From Molossus alvarezi (taxonomy: Eukaryota > Chordata > Mammalia > Chiroptera > Molossidae), in NCBI GenBank assembly GCA_037176705.1, contig CM073907.1:14725001-14789000 (forward strand): 64,000 nucleotides of DNA, written 5' to 3'. The position numbers and the translations under genes are program-made. Positions 33,111 to 43,345 of the stretch are shown in pieces. Under the pieces are notes generated by a model. That model was not told the DNA's origin and made no database searches. It was given only the letters and a program-made list of their open reading frames with translations. The stretch's first letter is position 1; every line of letters starts with the position of its first letter.

Positions 33111-35500
33111 CTTTCCTGATGACTTAAGTGTTCTCCCTACTCTGTTTGACCTTATTGCCCTTTCCATTTATTTTCATCCTATACATTTTTTTATAATTTT
33201 TGATTAATCTATTTTTGTTATGGATGTTTCACCTTCTTTTCCCCACTGACACCCTCCTCCCTATCCCCTTTACCTCATACCCGCCTTTGTTGTCTGTGTC
33301 CATCGGTTTTGTGTACATACATATAGGTTCTGTGGTTTATCTCTTTCCTCCCCCCACCACCTCCTCTTCTGAGGGTTGTCAGTCTGTACCCCAATTTCAC
33401 GACTTTGGCTGTACCCAGTTTCTCATACTGTAATGTACATTATATTCCATAAATAAGTGAGATCATGTGATATTTGTCTTTCTCTGCTTGGCTTTTTTTT
33501 TTACTTAGGATAATACTTTCTAGGTCCCTTCATGTAATCTCCAAGGTAAGAGATCTTTCTGTCTCATAGCTGCATAGTACTCTATTGTGTATATGTACCA
33601 CTGCTTTTTTATTCATCCGTCTACTGATGGACACGTGGGCTGTTTCCAGATCTTAGCTATTGCAAATAGTGCTGCTATAAACATGGGGGTACATATATTC
33701 TTTCTGATTGATTTTTCAGGCTTCAAACGGTATGTTCTTAGAAGTGGGATAACTGGATCAAATGACAATTTAATTTCCAATTTTTTGTGACATCACCATA
33801 TTGTTTTCCTTATGGCTGCACCAGTGTGCATTTTCACCAGCACTGTACTAGATTCCCCTTTTCTCCACACCTTCACCAACATTTGTTGTTTGATGATTTG
33901 TGGATGGTAGCCATTCTAACCCATGTGAAGTGATACCTCATAGTTGTTTTAACTTGCACCTCTCTGATGTTTAGTGATGTTGAGCATTTTTTCATATGTT
34001 TCTTGGCCATTTGTATGTCCTGTTGGGAGAACTGTCTATTTACGTCCTCCGCCCATTCATGAAATGGATTCTTTGTCTTCCTTTTGTTGAGGTGTATGAG
34101 GATGCTATACATACTGTAAATTTACCCCTTATCTGATGTACTGTAGGCAGTTATTCTCTATCATATAGTGGGTTCCCTTTCCACATTGATCCTTATTTCT
34201 TTTGCTGTGCAGAAGCTTTTTAGTCCCATGTGTTCATTCTTTTCTTTGTTTCCCTTGCCTTACGCATTGTAACCATAAAAATTCTGCTTTGTGCAATGTC
34301 TGGGAATTTTTTGCCTATATTTTCTTCTAGAATTTTATAAATTTATAAGTCACATGTAGGCCATTTATCCATCTTGAGTTAATCCTGTGTATCGTGTATG
34401 TTGGCAGTCTAGTTTCATGTTTTTGCAAGTAACTCCAATTTTCCCAGCACCATTTACAGAAGAGGCTGTTTTTACTCCACTGCATGCTCTTGCCATCTTG
34501 TCCAGTATTAATTGAGGATAATAATTTGGGTCAATTTATGGGTTCTCTGTTTTGTTCCATTGATCTATATGCCTGATCTTGTGCCAGTACCAGGGTGTTT
34601 TGATTACAGTGGCTTTGTAGTATAATCTGATACCTGGTATTATGATCCCCCCTTCTTAGTTCTTTATTTTGTATATTACTGTGCCATTTAGGGGTCTTTT
34701 TTCATTTCATATAAACTTGTTCAAGGTCTGTGTTGGATTTTGTCAAATGCTTTTTTTAGCATCTATTGATATGATCTTATGGGTTCTATCTTTTATTTTG
34801 TTTGTGTTGTGTCACATTTATTAATGCGGGAATATTGTGCCACCCTTGCTTCCCTGGGATGTATCCCACTTGATGAATAATTTTTTTGATGTATTTCTGG
34901 ATTTGAATGCTGAGATTTTGTTAAGGATTTTGGCATCTGTGTTTCATCAGGGATATTGGCCTGTAGTTGTGTTTCTTTGTAGTGTCTCTATCTGGTTTTG
35001 GAATTTATATTATTTTGGATTCATACAATGAGTTTGAAAGCCTCGTCTTCTTGGAATTTTCTTCGAATAGTTTGAGGAGAATGGGTGTTAGATCTTTGAT
35101 TGTTTGATAAAACTCCCGATGAAGCCATGTATGTCTGGGATTTGGTTTGCTGGAAGTTTCCTGATGATATCTTCAATTTTCTTAGTTGTTATTGGTCTGT
35201 TCGAGTTTTCTGTCTCTTCCCGTTTCAGTTTTGGGAGACTGTTTCTAGAAATTTGTTTCTTTTGCCTAGATCGTCCAACTTATTGGCATATAATTGTTCG
35301 TAGTATATTTTAATGATCCTTTGTATTTCTGTGGTGTCAGTTGTTATTTCTCCTCATGTTTCTGATTTTGTTTACAGGGGTCCTCTCTTTCTGTTTCTTG
35401 TTGAGTCTGGCTAAGAATCGATGCATCTTGTTTATCTTTTCAAAGAATCAGCTCTTTGTTTCATTGATTATTTTTCAAAGTGGCAGCTTTCTCTTTGTCT

Positions 35501-35704
35501 TTAATTTTTTTTATTTATCAATTTGTTTTTGTTACAAATGTTTTTCATTTTTCCCCTATTGACACCCTCCTTCCCTTTCCCTCCCTGCTCCATCCCCAGC
35601 TTTGTTTTATCAATTTCCATGTCATCTACTCTACGTCTTTCCATCAGAGCATTCAAACCATGCACATTTAAGGTGATAGTTGGTATGTACTTATTTATTG
35701 CCAT
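35501..35704 (-). pseudogene. L1 ORF2 N-terminus fused to antisense-read 3'UTR (E)
   Basis: The first 30 or so codons are the native ORF2 start (MAINKYIPTITLNVHGLNAL, RRVDDM). The frame then runs into the short L1 3'UTR fragment (EIDKTKLGMEQGG) and on into Lys/Asn-rich sequence. The same fusion, read as MAINKYISMITL and DNMEIGKTKLGM, occurs at 47288-47494. It is a structural marker of shared ancestry, not a functional protein. Confidence 0.85.
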
Positions 35705-36358
35705 TTTTTTGTGTGGTTCTATTTTTCTTCTTATTTCTTCTATTAATTACAGCAGTCCTTTTAGCATATCTTGCAGTGCTGCTGTGGTGTCAATATATTC
35801 CCATAGCCTTTTTTTTTTTTTTTTTTTTTTTTTGTCTGGGAAGCTTTTTATTTGACCCTTTTTGAATGATAGCCTTGCTGGATAGAGTCGTCTTGGATTC
35901 AGATCCTTGGTTTTTATGACCTTGGTTACTTCATGGCACTCCCTTCTGTAGTGGCCTGTAGTGTTTTTGAGGAGAAGTCAGGTGAGAGCCTTATGGGGTT
36001 TCCTTTGTAGGTAAGCTGTTGCTTATCTCTTGCTGCCTTTAGAATTCTCTCTTTGTCTTTAATTTTTGTCATTTTAATTACTATGTTTCTTGGTGTGGGC
36101 CTGTTTGGGTTCTTCCTATTTGGGGCTCTCTGTGCTTCTTAAACTTAAATGTCTTCTTCTTTCACCAAGTTAGGAATGTTTTCTGTCACTATTTCTTCAA
36201 ATCTATTCTCTAATACTTGCCCATTTGGGGACTCCTATGATGCAAATGTCATTACGTTTCCAGTTGTCCCACAGTTCTCTTCAGCTGTCTTCCTGTTTTT
36301 TAATTGTGTTTTCATATTCATTTTATGATTGATTGATTTTTTTTCTTGTCTGCCTTCT

Positions 36359-36598
36359 TTTTTTTATCCTCACCCGAGGACATTTTTCCATTTTTCGTTC
36401 AGATAGAGTGAGAATGATGGGGAGGAAGAAAGAGAGAAACATCGGCATGAAAGGGACACATTGAGTGGCTGCCACCCGCACGACCAACTAGGGCCAGGGC
36501 AAACTGCAACTGAGATACGTGCCCTTAGCAGGGACCGAACCCGGGTCTCTCTGGACCGCAGGCCAATGCTCTAACCACTGAGCCAAACTGACCAGGAC
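36359..36598 (-). mobile_element. Ves SINE (V5)
   Basis: Tail motif cctcacccgaggac, purine block with agaatgatgg, body, and head ending ccactgagccaaactgacca. The 15-bp target duplication has two mismatches (tcttgtctgccttct at 36344-36358, tcttccctgccttct at 36599-36613). It is inserted in ORF1 of E. Confidence 0.88.
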
Positions 36599-36672
36599 TC
36601 TTCCCTGCCTTCTACTTCACTGATTCGGTTCTGAGCTTCATCTACTTTGCTGGTTAATCCTTCCAATGTGTT

Positions 36673-36933
36673 TTTTTTTTTTTATTTATTTTTTTTTTAA
36701 TCCTCACCTGAGGACATTTTTCCATTTTTTGTTCAGGTAGAGTGGGAGGGAGAGAGAGGAACAGAGAGAGAAACATCGATGCAAAAGGAACACATCGAGT
36801 GGCTGCCACCCGCACAACCGACCAGGGCTGGGGACAAACTGCAACCGAAGTACGCGCCCTTAGCGGGAACCGTACCCGGGTCTCTCAGGACCGCAGGCCG
36901 ACGCTGTAACCGCTGAGCCAAACCCGCCAGGGC
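36673..36933 (-). mobile_element. Ves SINE (V6)
   Basis: Long T-rich tail (36671-36702), tail motif cctcacctgaggac, and head ending taaccgctgagccaaacccg. The 12-bp target duplication ttccaatgtgtt is perfect (36661-36672 and 36934-36945). It lies only about 75 bp from V5 in the same ORF1. Confidence 0.92.
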
Positions 36934-37489
36934 TTCCAATGTGTTCTTAAATTTCTGCTGTCATTCTTCATTTCCACTTGGTTGGTTTGCATTGTTTCTA
37001 TAGCATTATTCATGGTGCTGATGTCCTTACTCATGCTGTTGAGCTTCCTCAAGGTCATGGCTCTGAATTCTACCTCTGATAATTTGCTTAGCTACTTTTC
37101 ATTGGCCTCATCTTGGAGAGAGTCCTCTTGTTCGTTCATTTGGGATATGTTCATTTGTTTCATCATTTTGGCTAACTCAGTGGATTTTGAAGCCTGCCAA
37201 ATTTTTCCTATGGGTGTTGGTGTTCTGCTCTTTGTGGCTCCCTCTACTGTGTTTGGATGAGCCTGGGTGGGCCCACATTAAACATCACTGTTAAGTCTTA
37301 CTTTCCTGGGTAGATTTGCAAGCCCAGAACAGGTTTAGTTATCCTCTAGCTTTTCCTGGTGGGTGGTAGTCTCAGTTAATCAATGCTTTGGAATGTAGCC
37401 CTGGTGCTCTGCATAAGAGGATTTCCAGAAGGTGGGATAGATGCTGGTTATTAATGAGCCTCAATTTGCATTTTTTTGTCTCAGCAGGG

Positions 37490-37633
37490 AAAGTCTGAGC
37501 CTCCCAGGAGGGGTGCTGCTACTTTTTCCACAGCTTCCAGAAGGAGCACACAGGCCACCCAGGCCAGAGGAGGGTGCAGGTAAGCTGAGCGGTTTGCTCT
37601 GCTCTAGCTCTGCTCTGGTTCCTGCGTGGAAAG
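37490..37633. other. GC-rich sequence between the E 5'UTR and the KCNK1 exon
   Basis: The L1 5'UTR of E fades out at about 37475-37525 (weak likeness up to cttccacagcttcc). The rest may be former KCNK1 upstream sequence (gctctgctctagctctgctc). I recognise no motif that settles this. No TATA box or intact CpG cluster is seen. Confidence 0.4.
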
Positions 37634-37975
37634 ATGCTGTGGTCCCCGGCCTACAGCTCCTGTGTGCACCTGGTGGGCAGCCCCGCTTGGCCTGTGCTTT
37701 GGCTTCCTGGTGCTTGGCTACGTGCTCTGCCTGGTCTTGGGCACCCTGGTCTCTCATCGGTAGCCCTGCCCTGGGAGGACCTGCTGTGCCAGGAGCTGCA
37801 CAAGATGAAGCAGCGCCTCCCTGAGTGCCAGTGCCTGTCTGAGCCACATCTCTAGCAGGTTGTGGGCCGGGTCCTGGAGGCAGCAGCCACTGGGTGCTCA
37901 GCAATGCCTCCGCCCACTGGAACGTGGACTTCACCTATGCGCTTGCCTTCACCAGCACCATGCTCTCCACCACAG
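37634..37975 (+). pseudogene. KCNK1: KCNK1 (TWIK-1) exon 1 pseudogene with splice donor
   Basis: KCNK1 encodes a two-pore-domain potassium channel. From ATG (37634) the reading matches the N-terminus: MLWSPAYSSCVHLVG. Then, after two 1-bp losses, it reads CFGFLVLGYVLCLVLGTLV (first membrane segment). After another 1-bp loss it reads VALPWEDLLCQELHKMKQR and CQCLSEPHL, followed by an in-frame TAG where Glu is expected. After a 7-bp loss it reads VLSNASAHWNVDFTYALAF and STMLSTTG, the first pore loop. The match stops at cacag|gtagg (donor 37976-37977), which fits the intron known to split the first GYG filter codon in this family. Because intron follows, this is a DNA-level copy, not a processed one. 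It is broken and the rest of the gene is absent. Confidence 0.9.
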
Positions 37976-38656
37976 GTAGGATCCCAGTGGCCTGGCACCA
38001 CATCCGCTCCCCACCCCACGCTCCACACCCCATGGGTCCCCAACCCCTTTCTGCCTCCCCCACCCAAGTGTCACCAGCCCCTCTGCCCCGCCTGCCTCCA
38101 CCTAGGTGTCAGTTGCCCCTCCGCCATGCCTGCCCCTACCTCAGTGTCAGCAGCACCTCAGCCGTGCCTGCCCCCACTCTGGTGTCACCAGCCCCTTCTC
38201 CCCGCCTTCCCCCACCCTGGTGTCTCCAGAACCTATGCCCCACCTGCCCCCACCCTGGTGTCTCCAGCTCTTCCGCCCCGCCTGCCCCCACCTCGGTGTC
38301 ACCATCCTCTCTGTCCTGCATGCTCCCTCTCCAGTGTCACCAGCCCCTCCACCCCGACTGCCCTCATCCTCAGTGTCACCAGCTCCTCTGCCCAGCCTGC
38401 CTTCACCCCAGTGTCACTAGCCCCTCCACCACACCTGTTCCCTCCCTGGTGTCACTAACACCTCAGCCTGCCTGCCCCCACCCCGTGCATCCCCAGCCCC
38501 TTTGTTTCGCCTTCCCCCACTCCAGTGTCACCAGCCCCTCCTGCCTGGCCACCAGCACCTCCCTGTGCCTCTCCTGTGGGGACTCACAAAGGGCAGGCTG
38601 GTGGAGTCCTAACCTGGTGAAGTGGCCTCAGGTCATCACTTGGGTGTGTGTTTGAC
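37976..38656 (+). other. Remnant of KCNK1 intron 1
   Basis: GC-rich sequence directly after the splice donor. It contains a 38-bp minisatellite (38068-38562) and about 90 bp of other sequence. It ends abruptly at an L1 fragment. I infer it is intron from the linkage to the donor; no conserved intron sequence is known to me. Confidence 0.6.
38068..38562. repeat. 38-bp minisatellite, about 13 units
   Basis: Units start gtgtcaccagcccctc and end cctgcccccaccct. Starts at 38068, 38106, 38144, 38182, 38220, 38258, 38296 and 38334 are exactly 38 bp apart; later ones vary by 1-2 bp (38373, 38411, 38449, 38485, 38525). Long Pro/Ser/Ala-rich frames here (up to 253 codons) follow from the repeat and are not genes. 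Confidence 0.93.
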
Positions 38657-39345
38657 ACATTGCTGGATTTTATTTGCTAATATTTTGTTAAGAATTTTGG
38701 CATCTGTGTTAATCAAGGATATTGGCCTATAGCTTTCTTTTGTTTGTAGTGTCTTTACCTGGTTTGGGAATTAGAATCATGCTGGCCTTATAAAGTGTGT
38801 TTGGAAGTGTTCCATCTTCTTGGACTTTTTGTAATAGTTTGAGAAGGATGGGTGTGAGTTCTTTGAATGTTCAGAAAAACTCCCCCGTGAAGCTGTCCAA
38901 ACCCAGGCTTTTGTTTGCTGGGAGATTCTTGATTATATCTTCAATTTTCATAGTTGTGATTGGTCTGCCCAAGTTTTCTATCTCTTCCCCATTCATTGCT
39001 GGCAGATTATGTATTTCCAGAAGTTTGTCCATTGGTTTATCTTTTGAATTTTTTTTAGTCAGTATGTTGACTATTTGTGCTGTGATCTTTGCTATTCATT
39101 TCCTACTATTTAGTTTGAGGTTATCTTTTGTTTGTTTGTTTCGTTTTCTCTATAGTTTTTTAAGTTCTTATGTGAGATAGTCAATTAGAAAATCTTGTTT
39201 CCTGAGGTAGACATGTAGGGTATAAACTTCCCTATCAGAACTACTGTCACTGAATCCCATTGATTTTGTGTTGTTGTTTGTTCACTTTCATTGGTTTCCG
39301 TGAAGTTTATAAGTTTTTCTTAATCTCCCTGTAAACCCATTTATT
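38657..39345 (-). mobile_element. L1 fragment, RT to linker
   Basis: It starts in RT (ttgctggattttatttgc) right after the KCNK1 remnant and runs to the linker (ccatttattgttta). It ends at an A/T-rich stretch (39346-39389) where the next L1 3' end begins. It resembles C and M in sequence type. Both flanks are truncated, so insertion and recombination cannot be told apart. Confidence 0.8.
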
Positions 39346-39791
39346 GTTTATTTTATATTTTATATTGTTAATATATTTTATGAATGAATTAATTAATTTT
39401 TGTTACAGATGTTTCTCCTCCCCATCACTGATCCCCCCCCTTCCCTCCCTGCCCTCTCCCTAGCTTTGTTGTCCATGTGCATTGTTCATGAATACATGTA
39501 TATAAGTTCTGTGGTTTATCTCTCCCCCACCATTCCCTATTCTGGGGATTGTCAGTCTGTGCCCGACTTCCACATTTCTGGGACTACCCCATTCCTCAGA
39601 CTGTTATGTTCATTATATTCCACAAATAAGTGAGATCATATGATACTTGTCTTTCTCTATTTGGCATGTTTTGCTTAGGATAATACTTTCTAGGTCCCTT
39701 GGTGTCTTCTCAAAAGATAAGATATTTTTCTTTCTTACATCTGCAGAGTACTCCATTGTGTATATGTACCACAGCTTTTTTATCCATTTGT

Positions 39792-40049
39792 CTACTGATG
39801 GACACTTGGCTGTGTCCAGACCTTAGCTATTGTAAGTAATGCTGCTACGAACCTGGGGATAAATATATTCTTTCTGATGGGTGTTTCAGGCTTCTTAGTG
39901 TATATTCCTAGAAGTGGGATCACTGAGTCAAATGGAAGTTCAATTTTTAAGTTTTTGAGGTAACACCATATTGTTTTCCATAGTGGCTGCACCAGTCTGC
40001 ATTCCCACCAGCAGTGTACTGGAGTCCCCTTTCTCCACACCCTCGCCAA
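39792..40049 (-). pseudogene. L1 ORF2 C-terminal fragment (M)
   Basis: 85 open codons hold the Cys-rich motif [18 protein letters not shown] and FDSVIPLLGIYTKKPETP. Then comes FIPRFVAALLTIAKVWTQPS. The part nearest the stop lies in another frame. It is similar to unit 2 but not identical. Confidence 0.83.
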
Positions 40050-43022
40050 GACTCATAGTTTGATGATTTGTTCATGGCGGCCATTCTGACAAGTGTGTGG
40101 TGATATCTCATTGTTGTTTTAATTTGCATCTCTCTGATGATTGGTGATGTTGAGCATTTATTCATATGTCTCTTACCATTTGTATTTACTGTTTGGAGAG
40201 GTGTCTGTTTAGTTCCTCTGCCCATTTCTTAATTGGATTCTTTGTCTTCCTATGGTTGAGTTTTATAAGCACTCTATATTTTGGAAATTAACCGTTATCT
40301 GATGCATCATCGGTGATTTTGGTCTTCCAGATATTACAATCCCTTTTCATTTTGATGGTTATTTCTTTAGCTGTGCAGAAGCTTTTCAGTTTGAAGTAGT
40401 CTCACGTGTGTGTTTGTTTGTTTGTTTGTTTATTTATTTATTTATTTATTTTGGTGTGTATGTGTCTGTTGCTTTAGTTGTTATACCAGTGAAAATTCTT
40501 CTGGCTATCTCAGAAATTTTGTGACCTGCACTTTCTTCTGGAATTTGTATGGATTCACGAGTTACATTTAAGTATTTTATCCATTTCGAGTTTATTCTCA
40601 TGTATGGTGTTAAGTTCTGGTCTAGCGTCATTTTTTTTTTGTTTTGTTTTGTTTTGTTTTTGCAAGTAGCTGTCTAATTTTTCCAACATCATTTATTGAA
40701 GAGACTGTCTTGACTCCACTGTATGTTGTTGCCAACATTGTCAAATGTTAATTGAACATATTGTCTTGGGTCAATTTCTGGGTTCTCTATTCTGTTCCAT
40801 TTACCTGTCTGCATGTTCCTGTGCCAGTACCAGGCTTTTGTTTTGTTTTATTACAGTGGCTTTGTGGTATAATCTGAAATCTGGTCATGTGATCCCTCCT
40901 ACTTTTTTCTTCTTTTTCAAGATTTCTGTGGCTACTAGGGGTCTTTTTTAGTTTTATATGAACTTTTGGAGTGTTTGTTCTAGGTCTGTGACATAAGTCG
41001 TTGGTATTTTGGTGGGGATTGCATTGAATGTGTAGATTGCTTTGGGTAGTATGGGCATTTTAATGATGTTAATTCTTCCAATACATGAAAAGGGTATATG
41101 CTCTCACCTTTTTATATCTTCCTCCACTTCTAATTTCAGTGACCTGTAGTTATCTGTGAAGAAGTCCTTTACTTCTTTTCTGAAGTTTATTCCTTCGTAT
41201 TTTAATTTTTTTTGCTGTGATGGTAAATGAAATTGATTTTCTGGTTTCTCTTTCTGTGATTCCATCTTTGGTGTGCAAAAGTGCCATTGATTTCTTGACA
41301 TTAATTTTCCGTTTTGCCACTTTGCCAATTTCATTTATTAAGTCTAGAGTCTTTAGGGGTTTCTATATACCATATTATGTCATCTGCATATAATGACAGT
41401 TTCACTTCCTCCTTTCCAATTTGGATCCCTTTTATTTTTTCTTCATGTGTAATTGCTGTGTCTAAGACTTCCAATTCTATGTTAAATAAGAGAGGCAAAT
41501 GGGCATCCCTGTGTTGTTCTCATTCTTAAGGGGACTGCCTTTTGTTTTTGCCCATTGAGTATGTTGTTGGCTGTGTTTTTCCTGCGTGGCCTTTATAATA
41601 TTGCGATATGGCCCGTCTATTCCCACATTGCTGAGCGTTTCCTATCACAAATTGGTGCTGGATTTTTTTGAATGCTTTTTTAGGAATTATTTATATGATC
41701 ATATGATTTTTATCTTTTATTCCGTTTATGCAATGTATCACATTTATTGATTTGCTTATATTGTTTTATCCTTGAGTGCCTGGAACCTAACCCACTTGGT
41801 CGTAACGAATAATGTGTTTGATGTGTTGTTGGGTTTGATTTGCTAACATTTTGTTAAGAATTTTGGCATCTGTGTTAATCAAAAATATTGCCCTGTAGTT
41901 TTCTTTAGTTTATAGTGTCTTCATGTGGTTTGGGAATTAGCATTATGCTGGCCTCAGAAAGTGTGTTTGGAAGTGTTCCATCTTCTTGAATTTATTGAAA
42001 TAGTTTGAGAAGAATGGGTGTTAGTTCTTTGAATGTTCAGTAAAACTCCCTCGTGAACCAGTCCGAGCATGGGCTTTTGTTTGCTGGAAGATTCTTGGTT
42101 ATATCTTCAATTTTCTTAGCTGTGATTGGTCTCTTCACGTTTTCTATCTCTCTCCCGTTCAGTTCTGGGAGATTACGTATTTCTAGAAATTTGTCCATTT
42201 GTTCATCTTTTGAATTATTTTTAGTCTCTATGTTGTCTCTTTCTGCTCTGTTCTTTGCTATTCCTTGGTACTGATTAGTCTGATGTTTTTCTTATTTGTA
42301 TGTTTCATTTTCTTTATAGTTTTTTAAGTTCTGATGTGATATAGTCAATTAGAAAATCTTGTTTTCTGAGGTTGACATGTAGGGGATAAACTTCCTTTTC
42401 AGGACTACTTTCACTGAATCCCATTAATTTTGCATTGTTGTGTGTTTACTTTCATTGGTTTCCATGAACTTTTAAATTTTTCTTGATCTCCTTGTGAACC
42501 GATTCATTGTTTAATAACATGCTATTTAATCTTATTTTTTTGAAATGTTTTCATGTATTCTTTTGTAATTTATTTCTAGTTTCCCGTCTCTTCACTTTCT
42601 ACCTATGTAAGACTTTTGTTGTGAGTTGAGTCTCATAAACAATATATATGTGAGCTATGCATTGTTATGTTATGTACTCTGTGTCTTTTCATGGGAGTGT
42701 TTAATCTATTTGTGTTTAAGGCAATTATTGATATGTACTTATTTATTGCAATTTTCATTTATTATGGTTAGATTTCTCTTCCTATTTGTTCTGCTTATTA
42801 CAGCACTCCTTTTAACATTTCTTAGAGAGCTGTTTGTTGCTAACATATTCTATTAGCCTTTTTGTCTGGGAAGCTCTTCCTTTATTTCACCTTCTATTTT
42901 CAATGGCAGTCTTCGTGGATAGAATAGTCTTGGATTCAGATCATTGTTTTTCGTTACCTTGATCACTTCATGACTTTCTCCTCTGTCCAGTAGTGTTTTT
43001 GTTGAGCATTCAGCTGATAAGG

Positions 43023-43220
43023 TTATGTGATTTTCTTTGTGGGTAATCCGTTGCTTTTTTCTTGCCATGTTTCGAATTCTATTTCTCTCTTTAATTTTTT
43101 CCCTTTAATTATTATGTGTCTAGATGTGGGCCTCTTTAGATTCTTCAAAGTTGAAACTCTTTTTGCTTCTAGAAGGTATATGTCATTTTTCTTCACCAAG
43201 TTATGAGTGTTTTCTGACAC
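43023..43220 (-). pseudogene. L1 ORF1 fragment (M)
   Basis: 65 open codons of the RNA-binding core: MSENTHNLVKKNDIYLLEAK, then TSRHIIIKGKKLKRE and EIEFETWQEKSNGLPTKK. They match the C fragment at 8040-8333 nearly residue for residue. The N-terminal coiled coil is missing because of the fusion at about 43345. Confidence 0.83.
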
Positions 43221-43345
43221 TATTTCTTCAAATATTTTCTCTGTCCCTTGCTCATTTTCTTCTTTTCCTAAAACTTCTATGATGTGTGTGTGTTATTGTG
43301 TTTCATGGTGTTCCACAGTTCTCTTAGTCTGTCTTTCTGTTTTTT

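Larger units (their letters stand above)
35747..37166 (-). pseudogene. L1 ORF1 of E, interrupted by two Ves copies
   Basis: Start near 37164-37166 and stop at 35747-35749. After subtracting the two SINEs the length is near the usual 900 bp. The ORF1 C-terminal core lies at 35870-36260 and the coiled-coil part at about 36605-37100. A pure T-run of about 24 bases lies at about 35810-35833. It is not functional. Confidence 0.8.
33190..37475 (-). mobile_element. L1 element E, composite with two internal losses
   Basis: 3'UTR and ORF2 C-terminus to about 34722, then a jump (cttgttcaaggtctgtgttgg) that removes about 680 bp of ORF2 including the RT active site. It resumes in RT up to about 35490. 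A short L1 3'UTR piece (about 35495-35608) follows, joined directly to the ORF2 N-terminus. Then come ORF1 with two Ves insertions and part of a 5'UTR. Both the RT deletion and the 3'UTR/N-terminus joint recur at about 46453 and 47355. Most of the linker and endonuclease is missing. Confidence 0.85.
39390..43345 (-). mobile_element. L1 element M, paralogue of C
   Basis: Same layout as C: 3'UTR, ORF2 (stop at 39613-39615), RT with YADD intact (41379-41390), the shared endonuclease deletion at about 42590 (ctagtttcccgtctcttcac), TTG in place of the ORF2 ATG (antisense ttgcaattttc near 42750), ORF1, and the same fusion to ORF2 3' sequence at about 43345. It also shares small variants with C, such as cttaccatttg where other copies have cttagccatttg, and aagtagtctcac. 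Confidence 0.87.

Noticed and set aside
32921..33127. 68-codon frame with a normal amino-acid mix
   Set aside because: It lies in an L2 fragment in antisense; L2 3' ends are non-coding here.
38068..38562. Regular repeat considered as a CRISPR array
   Set aside because: Units are contiguous with no unique spacers, C-rich and imperfect, in a mammalian genome. It is a minisatellite.
37862..38655. Pro/Ser/Cys-rich frames of 198 and 253 codons
   Set aside because: They run through the 38-bp minisatellite, which happens to lack stops in several frames. Only the first 28 or so residues of one frame are real KCNK1 remnant.
37976..38656. Retrogene (processed) origin of the KCNK1 copy
   Set aside because: The exon ends at an intact GT donor followed by non-coding sequence, and no later exon or poly-A tail is present.
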